Positions 57,977 to 64,000 of a stretch of DNA of 64,000 nucleotides are shown here, piece by piece. The translations under genes were made by a program, and so were the position numbers. Source of the DNA: JAGXLC01 sp964585385 (lineage in GTDB: Bacteria > Bacteroidota > Bacteroidia > Bacteroidales > UBA12077). Within the stretch, counting starts at the first letter, position 1. Each line of letters opens with the position of its first letter. The notes below the pieces were generated by a model. That model was not told where the DNA came from. It searched no databases and saw only the letters and a program-made list of their open reading frames with translations. The DNA lies in contig CAZPDP010000003.1 of NCBI GenBank assembly GCA_964585385.1, positions 88,093-152,092 of the forward strand, given 5' to 3'.

Positions 57977-60808
57977 ATGTACACTGCAATTATTCTGGTT
58001 CTTATAGGCATTAGTGTTTGGTTTTTCTACGTGGGAATACAAAAGAAAAAAAGAGGCCGGCTCATTACCGGCGGTGTAATTATTGCCCTGACGGCAGCCT
58101 TTTTCTGGTTTATGGGATTTTGGGGCGATAAGCTCTGGTTTGATGCCATTGGTTATGGCGATCGTTTCTGGGTTGAGATACTGACCAAGGCGACTCTGCT
58201 GATTATAGGAGCAGGTCTGGCCACATTGCTTGTACATCTCCTTACCCGTTCAATTGCTAAAGAAAGTATATTTTATAAATACCTTGCACTCATTATTGCA
58301 GTAATTTATGGTGCTTCTTGGGGAACATCCAACTGGGAAGTGGTTTTGAAGTATTTCAACAGCGTGGAATCAGGCGTGTTTGAACCCATTCTCAATAAAG
58401 ATGCTTCTTTTTACATGTTTATCCTGCCGTTTTACCACCAGTTGGTTAGTTTTTTGATGGTGTTGTCTATCATATCAGGTATTGCAGTCTTGCTTGGAAT
58501 ATATACCAATGAGGAGAAAATTTCCGGGAAAAGTTTTGAAATTACTTATGGTATAAAAGAAGGTCGATCCCTTATTTATGCGGGAACAATTTTTTTCCTT
58601 GCCCTGGCTTTTGAAAAATATCTGGATCGATATGATTTGCTTTTCTCTGATTGGGGTGTTGTTTCTGGTCCCGGCTGGACCGACGCTCATATCCGGATGC
58701 CGGGTTATACTATTTCAGCCATTCTTACATTCATCATAGCAATCATTTTTGCTTTCCCTGCTACACGGAAAAGGTTACTGAGGCTTTACCAGAAAACACA
58801 GATGAAAGCTCTGCATTTGATGCCTGCTGTTGTTGGAACTTTATTCGGGGCTATTCTGGTGGTATGGTTGATTGTACTTTCTTTTCTGCCGGGTATTTTC
58901 CAGTGGTTGAAAGTAGAACCCAATGAAATCACAATGGAGAAACCCTATATTGCCAATAATATTGAATTTACCCGGTATGGCTTTGATTTGAAGGATATGG
59001 CTGAAAAGGAATATCCTGTTTCCGAAACTTTTACGAAGCAAACGGTGGAACAGAATATAAGCATGTTTGATAATATCCGGCTATGGGATTGGAGGGCTTT
59101 GGATGAGGTTTACAAGCAATTCCAGGAAATAAGACTCTATTATGAGTTTGATGACGTAGATATTGACCGGTACACCATTGACTCTTCCTATCAACAGGTA
59201 ATGGTTTCTGCCAGGGAAATGCAAATATCCAATCTGCCAGCACAGAGTAAGACTTTTGTGAACAGACGTTTCAAATATACCCACGGATACGGAATAACCC
59301 TTACCAAAGTGAATGAATTTACTGAAAATGGATTGCCCAATCTTTTGATTAAAGATATCCCGCCTAAGAGTGCTTATCCGGAACTTGAGGTTAAAGAGCC
59401 AAGAATCTATTATGGTGAGCTTACACAATCTCATGTTATTGCAAATTCCGCAACGGAAGAATTTGATTACCCGAGTGGGGACAAAAATGTATATACCAAA
59501 TACCATGGAAATGGTGGAGTGCAAATCTCTAATTCGTGGAGGAAGTTTCTGTTTGGATGGAAATTTGACGGAACCCGGCTCTTTTTCTCAAGTTACCCAA
59601 CGGATAGCAGCCGGATATTGTTTAACCGAGCAATCAAGGAGAGAATTAACAAGGTCGCACCGTTTTTGGAATTCGATGAAGATGCGTATATCGTGCTTGC
59701 GGATGGGAAGCTTTACTGGATTGTGGATGCCTATACCACTTCAACTTCGTTCCCCTACAGTGAACATTACAACTCTACTGAGGTCATTGAATATAAGGAA
59801 GGGAATACTAAAAGAGAATTGGTCAATAAAGTGGCACCTCACCTTCATGGCGTCAACTACTTACGTAACTCAGTGAAAGTGGTTGTGGATGCTTACACTG
59901 GTTCCGTCGAACTTTATACCTATGAAGAGGATGATCCCATTGTCAGGGTATGGCAGAATATTTTTCCCGATATGTTTAAGCCAGGAGAGGAGATGCCAGA
60001 AGCATTAAAAAAACATGTCCGCTATCCGGTGGATAGGATGATGGTGCAGGGGCAGGTTTATGCCAAGTATCATATGACTGATCCGACTGTTTTTTACAAC
60101 CAGGAGGACCTTTGGATAAGAGCTACAGAGAAATATTACAACACAATCAAGCCGGTGGATCCCTATTATGTAATCTGGGAACGCCCTGAAAGCAATGAAC
60201 CCGAATTTGTGCTTATGCAGCCTTTCACTCCGAAGAACAGACAAGTACTGATAGGTTGGATTGCTGGCATGTGTGATGGTAAGAACTATGGAGATTTTCT
60301 GGCATACAAATTTCCAAAAGAGAAACGAATACTGGGTCCGCAACAGGTTGAAACCAAAATCGACCAGGACTCCTACCTCTCTGGTCAGCTTTCGCTTTGG
60401 GATCAACGCGGTTCAAAGGTAATTCGGGGTAATGTATTGGCTATCCCGGTGGGAGAGACTATGATTTATGTTGAACCGATTTATCTGCAATCAGAAACTG
60501 CTGCTTATCCGGAATTGCGGCTCGTAGCCATTATGCATAACGACAAACTCAGCTATGCAGAAAGCTTTGATGAGGCCCTAAAGGGATTATTCGGAGAAGC
60601 CCCTGCCAAGCAAGCCGTGGGAGAGGCAGGCAAGGAAGCACCTGTAATGAATCAGCAGGAACTCATCAATGCAGCTAATAATGCCCTGAATAACTACCTG
60701 GAGTCGACAGGACAAGGCAATTTCGACCAGGCAGCCAAAGCGCTTAAGGATCTGAAAGATGCATTGGATAAATTGTCTAAAGGACCTGAAGAGGAGACAG
60801 AAGGCTAA
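57977..60808 (+). CDS. UPF0182 family membrane protein
   Basis: 943 residues of the UPF0182 family. Seven or so helices occupy the first 320 residues (AIILVLIGISVWFFYVGIQ, LLIIGAGLATLLVHLL, YLALIIAVIYGASWGTSNW, MLPAVVG-type block before WLIVLSFLPGIFQWL), and the large remainder (about 330-850) is a soluble, probably periplasmic domain with signatures ENISMFDNIRLWDWRALDEV and RYPVDRMMVQGQVYAKYHM. The last 90 residues are acidic and helical. Function of the family is unknown. Single gene. Confidence 0.92.
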   Translation: MYTAIILVLIGISVWFFYVGIQKKKRGRLITGGVIIALTAAFFWFMGFWGDKLWFDAIGYGDRFWVEILTKATLLIIGAGLATLLVHLLTRSIAKESIFYKYLALIIAVIYGASWGTSNWEVVLKYFNSVESGVFEPILNKDASFYMFILPFYHQLVSFLMVLSIISGIAVLLGIYTNEEKISGKSFEITYGIKEGRSLIYAGTIFFLALAFEKYLDRYDLLFSDWGVVSGPGWTDAHIRMPGYTISAILTFIIAIIFAFPATRKRLLRLYQKTQMKALHLMPAVVGTLFGAILVVWLIVLSFLPGIFQWLKVEPNEITMEKPYIANNIEFTRYGFDLKDMAEKEYPVSETFTKQTVEQNISMFDNIRLWDWRALDEVYKQFQEIRLYYEFDDVDIDRYTIDSSYQQVMVSAREMQISNLPAQSKTFVNRRFKYTHGYGITLTKVNEFTENGLPNLLIKDIPPKSAYPELEVKEPRIYYGELTQSHVIANSATEEFDYPSGDKNVYTKYHGNGGVQISNSWRKFLFGWKFDGTRLFFSSYPTDSSRILFNRAIKERINKVAPFLEFDEDAYIVLADGKLYWIVDAYTTSTSFPYSEHYNSTEVIEYKEGNTKRELVNKVAPHLHGVNYLRNSVKVVVDAYTGSVELYTYEEDDPIVRVWQNIFPDMFKPGEEMPEALKKHVRYPVDRMMVQGQVYAKYHMTDPTVFYNQEDLWIRATEKYYNTIKPVDPYYVIWERPESNEPEFVLMQPFTPKNRQVLIGWIAGMCDGKNYGDFLAYKFPKEKRILGPQQVETKIDQDSYLSGQLSLWDQRGSKVIRGNVLAIPVGETMIYVEPIYLQSETAAYPELRLVAIMHNDKLSYAESFDEALKGLFGEAPAKQAVGEAGKEAPVMNQQELINAANNALNNYLESTGQGNFDQAAKALKDLKDALDKLSKGPEEETEG

Positions 60809-61140
60809 ATGAAATATATCCGGCAGGGAACAAGGTCGGTTTTTAGTGAAGAATCAGAATATCATAATAGTTTTGATCAATAAACCTCTTTTGTTCAGGG
60901 TTCATCATTTCTTTATTACTATTGGTTTGTAAAAACTAACCTGTATTATTCGGGCTAAAAGCTTTTTTTCTTGTTTAATTACTGTTATTTTAATAACAAG
61001 CTGGTAGCTAGCAGCTAATGTTTAGAACAATTCTAAATTATAGAATATTTATTAATTTTTTGTTTTACTATTTGGCCGGTTGAATACTATTTGTTTATTT
61101 TGGTATTTGAATACTTAAATATACAAATAGAAATTTACAA
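60809..61140. promoter_or_regulatory. Upstream region of the ferredoxin-hcp operon with palindromes
   Basis: 332 bp without a gene. It holds a perfect 7-bp palindrome TTTAGAA-CAA-TTCTAAA (61021-61037), overlapped by ATTCTA-AATTA-TAGAAT (61030-61046), so half-sites recur about every 10 bp. Nearer to the gene are CTATTTG copies at 61068-61074 and 61087-61093, GTATTTG at 61103-61109 and the inverted CAAATAG at 61124-61130. They are candidate operators; no exact TAnnTTTG box was found. Confidence 0.4.
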
Positions 61141-62064
61141 ATGAAAAGAGAGATTATCCATATAGATGAAGAAAAGTGCAACGGATGCGGGCTTTGCATT
61201 CCCAATTGCCATGAAGGCGCTTTGCAGCTTATCGACGGTAAGGCCAGACTCATAAGTGATTTAATGTGTGATGGCCTCGGCGCTTGTATCGGTCATTGTC
61301 CTATGGGCGCTATAACCATCGAAGAGCGGGAAGCTGCTCCTTACGATGAGGTAAAGGTTATAAAAGATATGATTTCCAAAGGAAAAAATACCATCATTGC
61401 CCACCTGAAGCACCTGAAGGATTACAGGGAATTCGGGTTTTTAAAGCAAGGTGTGAGATACCTTAAGGAGCACGAGGATGAACTGGATTTTGATCTCTCA
61501 GAGGTTGTTGCCAAAGTACACGGAGAAGGGGATAAAAAGACAGAACCAGCCGTGCATGAAGAAAAACAGAATGATGGCTGTCACAGTGGACACAACCATG
61601 GTGAAGGAGGTTGTCCAGGAAGTGCTTCCAGGAGTTTTTCTCCTGAACCAGAGAGTGCTCAGCAAAATGAAGGTCCTGTCTCTTCTCAGCTTGCCCACTG
61701 GCCTGTACAGATGCACCTGATTAATCCCGCTTCTGAGCAGTTTAAAGGTGCGGATTTGTTGCTGTCGGCTGATTGTGTGGCCTATGCCATGGGTGATTTT
61801 CATCGACAGTATTTGAAGGGAAGAGCCCTTGCAATTGCATGTCCTAAGCTGGACTCCAACAAAGAAGTATACGTACAAAAATTGATTGCTCTCATCAATG
61901 AAGCACGAATCAATACACTTACTGTTATGAAAATGGAAGTCCCATGCTGCGGTGGTATCCTCCAGATGTCCCAAATGGCTGTTGAAAATGCTCAGCGAAA
62001 AGTGCCCATTAAGGGAATAACAGTTGGTATAAAAGGAGAGATTATTTCAGAAGAATGGTTATAA
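61141..62064 (+). CDS. 4Fe-4S ferredoxin-type protein, partner of Hcp
   Basis: 307 residues. N-terminal ferredoxin domain with one full cluster motif CNGCGLCIPNCHEGAL and a second, C-DGLGA-C-IGH-CPMGAI, lacking the usual middle Cys, a known form in this family. A His/Cys-rich stretch (GCHSGHNHGEGGCPGS, about 140-160) may bind metal. The C-terminal domain (about 175-307) contains DLLLSADCVAYAMGDFH, IACPKLDSNKEVY and MEVPCCGGILQM, a Cys-rich domain typical of these proteins. It is 33 bp before hcp and probably passes electrons to it. Confidence 0.9.
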   Translation: MKREIIHIDEEKCNGCGLCIPNCHEGALQLIDGKARLISDLMCDGLGACIGHCPMGAITIEEREAAPYDEVKVIKDMISKGKNTIIAHLKHLKDYREFGFLKQGVRYLKEHEDELDFDLSEVVAKVHGEGDKKTEPAVHEEKQNDGCHSGHNHGEGGCPGSASRSFSPEPESAQQNEGPVSSQLAHWPVQMHLINPASEQFKGADLLLSADCVAYAMGDFHRQYLKGRALAIACPKLDSNKEVYVQKLIALINEARINTLTVMKMEVPCCGGILQMSQMAVENAQRKVPIKGITVGIKGEIISEEWL

Positions 62065-62097
62065 ATTTAAATTGTAGTATAAACTAAAAAAAATCAA

Positions 62098-63771
62098 ATG
62101 ATTATGGACACTAAGATGTTTTGTTTTCAATGTCAGGAAACCGCTAAGAATACAGGATGCACAATAAAAGGTGTATGCGGCAAAACAGACGAAGAAGCCA
62201 ATACGATGGACCTTTTGATATATGTAATCAAGGGAATTTCCATCTTTACAAAAATGGCAAGGGAGAAAAAGGTAAATTACGATAAAGAAGCAGTTGACCG
62301 TTTTGTCATCGACGGACTGTTTGCAACTATAACAAATGCTAACTTCGATAAAAATGCCATAGTTGAATACGTTAGAAAAGCTCTTGATCATCGGAATAAT
62401 GTGAGAAAAGCGTTACTGGATGCTGGTGTAGAGATAAACAATGATGAACTGCATGATGCAGCCACATGGCAAGGCTTTACACCGGATGAATTCGACAGGA
62501 AAGGTAGAGCGATTGGTGTACTGGACACTGAAAATGAAGATGTAAGGTCACTCAGAGAGCTTATTACATACGGTGTAAAAGGAATTGCTGCTTATGCAGA
62601 ACACGCTCACAATCTTGATCAGAAGAGCGATGAACTTTATAATTTCATGCAGGATGCCCTGGTTGCTACCACAAACGATAATCTGAGCGTAGACGAGCTT
62701 ATCAATTGGGTTATGGATACAGGTAAGCATGGCGTTGATATAATGGCTCTGCTTGACAAAGCAAACACAGGAGCATACGGTAATCCCGAGATTACGGAAG
62801 TGAATATTGGAGTAGGAGATAGACCAGGCATATTAATCAGCGGGCATGACCTGAAAGATATGGAAGAATTGCTGGAACAAACGAAAGATTCAGGTGTGGA
62901 TGTTTATACTCACAGTGAAATGCTCCCGGCAAACTATTATCCTGCCTTTAAGAAGTATGATCATTTCATAGGAAACTACGGGAACTCATGGTGGAAGCAG
63001 AAAGAAGAGTTCGAATCATTCAACGGTCCGATCCTTTTTACCACAAACTGCATCGTTCCACCATCCAAAAATGCAAGTTACAGGGACAGAATTTATACCA
63101 CCGGCGCTTCCGGTTTGGAAGGAGCTACTCACATTCCGGAAAGAGAAAACGGCAAGCCAAAGGATTTCTCACAGGTTATAGAACATGCCAAAAAATGTGA
63201 TCCTCCTGAGGAGATTGAAAATGGTAAGATTGTAGGAGGTTTTGCCCACAACCAGGTAGAACAACTGGCGGATAAAGTTGTGGATGCGGTTAAAAACGGG
63301 GCCATTAAGAAATTCTTTGTTATGGCCGGATGCGACGGACGTTTCAAGAGCCGTGAATACTATACCCGTTTTGCCGATGAATTGCCCCAGGATACAGTTA
63401 TCCTGACTGCCGGCTGTGCCAAGTACCGTTACAATAAGCTGAACCTGGGTGATATTGGCGGAATTCCAAGAGTCCTGGATGCCGGACAATGCAACGATTC
63501 CTATTCACTGGCAGTAATTGCATTGAAATTGAAGGAAATTTTTGAACTCAATGACATCAATGAATTACCTATTGAATACAACATTGCCTGGTATGAGCAA
63601 AAGGCAGTAATTGTTCTGCTTGCACTGCTATATCTTGGGGTGAAAGACATTAAGCTTGGTCCTACACTCCCTGCTTTCTTATCACCCAATGTTGCTAATG
63701 TACTGGTTGATAAGTTCGGAATCAGCGGAATTAATACGGTTGAGGAAGACATGAAAGCCATGTTAGCCTGA
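62098..63771 (+). CDS. hcp: Hydroxylamine reductase / hybrid-cluster protein, class I
   Basis: 557 residues. The N-terminal CFQCQETAKNTGCTIKGVCG has the C-x2-C-x8-C-x5-C spacing of class I (4Fe-4S, anaerobe type) Hcp. Hybrid-cluster ligands appear in FTTNCIVPP, AGCDGRFKSREYYTRF, TAGCAKYRY and DAGQCNDSYSLA, all four blocks present, and the length is standard. The family reduces nitric oxide and hydroxylamine and protects against nitrosative stress. Start ATG 62098 or 62104 (two residues shorter). Operon with the ferredoxin gene; a hairpin follows. Confidence 0.95.
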   Translation: MIMDTKMFCFQCQETAKNTGCTIKGVCGKTDEEANTMDLLIYVIKGISIFTKMAREKKVNYDKEAVDRFVIDGLFATITNANFDKNAIVEYVRKALDHRNNVRKALLDAGVEINNDELHDAATWQGFTPDEFDRKGRAIGVLDTENEDVRSLRELITYGVKGIAAYAEHAHNLDQKSDELYNFMQDALVATTNDNLSVDELINWVMDTGKHGVDIMALLDKANTGAYGNPEITEVNIGVGDRPGILISGHDLKDMEELLEQTKDSGVDVYTHSEMLPANYYPAFKKYDHFIGNYGNSWWKQKEEFESFNGPILFTTNCIVPPSKNASYRDRIYTTGASGLEGATHIPERENGKPKDFSQVIEHAKKCDPPEEIENGKIVGGFAHNQVEQLADKVVDAVKNGAIKKFFVMAGCDGRFKSREYYTRFADELPQDTVILTAGCAKYRYNKLNLGDIGGIPRVLDAGQCNDSYSLAVIALKLKEIFELNDINELPIEYNIAWYEQKAVIVLLALLYLGVKDIKLGPTLPAFLSPNVANVLVDKFGISGINTVEEDMKAMLA

Positions 63772-63804
63772 TGGTAAATATCCTTTAGTGCATTTTTTAG
63801 AAAT

Positions 63805-63843
63805 AGTGTCTTCGTGGCAATAAATGAATTCCGCGAAGGCACT
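63805..63843 (+). terminator. Hairpin downstream of hcp
   Basis: AGTGTCTTCGTGG (63805-63817) pairs with CCGCGAAGGCACT (63831-63843) over 13 bp including two G-U pairs. No T-tract follows, so it may be a rho-type or a repeat-derived stem. It begins 34 bp after the hcp stop. Confidence 0.45.
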
Positions 63844-63859
63844 TTCATCCATAAATTAT

Positions 63860-64000
63860 CCTGAGTTCGATTTAAAGACGAACGCTCAATATAGCTGGTA
63901 TTCAGATAGCCCCCGCCTTTAGGTGGGGGGTCGTCTTAAAAGCCAGGGCTATCTGAATACCAGCTATATACAAATTTATCTTATATCGAGTTCACGTTAA
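63860..64000. mobile_element. MITE-like element, short copy (at the window end)
   Basis: Same ends as the element at 54163-54396 (CCTGAGTTCGATTTAAAGAC left; GGGGCTATCTGAATACCAG ... TATCGAGTTCACG right), but the central part is reduced to CCCCCGCCTTTAGGTGGGGG plus a few bases, a deletion of about 93 bp. Its right end reaches the last bases of the window. Confidence 0.75.

Noticed and set aside
1..64000. tRNA or rRNA genes
   Set aside because: I looked through the intergenic stretches for cloverleaf and rRNA-like sequences and found none; a covariance search would be needed to exclude small RNAs.

Overview
The window looks like a draft or metagenome-derived chromosome segment from the Bacteroidota (class Bacteroidia; I would guess a free-living Bacteroidales or Marinilabiliales-type organism). 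The evidence is the lysS-gpsA-pgi gene order, two TonB-dependent outer-membrane receptors, many short lipoproteins, S9 and M28 surface peptidases, a 59-residue membrane protein, and several upstream sequences matching the Bacteroidota -7 promoter element TAnnTTTG. There are no rRNA or tRNA genes that I can see, no CRISPR array and no complete prophage. Three 100-N scaffold gaps (2616-2715, 15174-15273, 52113-52212) are each bounded by 55-bp sequences that are repeated. This is the signature of contigs joined at a 55-mer overlap, and two of the three gaps look spurious.

Layout. 1-2.4 kb: 3' part of obg, a PAP2 phosphatase and lipoate ligase. 2.5-6.9 kb (minus strand): a repeat, two paralogous small beta-barrel-like proteins with two LVIVD-repeat proteins in one operon, a DUF429 protein and an M48 lipoprotein protease. 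7-13.5 kb: a NarL-type two-component system with a beta-propeller-like periplasmic sensor, divergent from a lipoprotein / outer-membrane / lipoprotein operon; a 12-bp direct repeat sits between them. 13.8-18.3 kb: divergent SDR and nitroreductase genes, then an M28 peptidase with a repeat protein. 18.3-28.2 kb (minus): AspT/YidE-type transporter, TonB receptor with a repeat lipoprotein, tandem-SPOR protein, WaaA and PlsC. 28.3-34.2 kb (plus): FetAB-like ABC exporter, then lysS-gpsA-pgi. 34.2-34.8 kb is a hairpin and repeat cluster.

34.8-42 kb: a helical protein, a SiaC-type protein with an extra tail, a second OMP-family receptor, a LETM1-like small protein, a stand-alone TrpF-like protein, a SUMF1-domain protein and an aldo/keto reductase. 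42-46.8 kb: a methyltransferase next to a haloalkane dehalogenase, then the most unusual gene of the window: a secreted HExxH metalloprotease-like protein fused to a complete uroporphyrinogen-III-synthase-like domain. 46.8-51.6 kb: a small inverted-repeat element, alanine racemase, an S9 peptidase, a 59-residue membrane protein and a tiny HTH protein.

51.8-54.4 kb is the mobile or accessory part: a Y1 (HUH) transposase embedded in three copies of a hairpin-rich repeat, an orphan holin-endolysin pair, and a MITE-like element with a second, internally deleted copy at the very end of the window. 54.5-64 kb: a GNAT enzyme, a MacB/FtsX-type permease, a UPF0182 membrane protein, and a ferredoxin plus class I hybrid-cluster protein (Hcp) operon preceded by palindromes that may be operators for nitrosative or redox stress control. 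No known defence system is visible. The best candidates for new biology are the protease-HemD fusion, the repeat lipoprotein paired with a TonB receptor, the beta-repeat partner of the M28 peptidase, the tailed SiaC protein and the orphan lysis pair.
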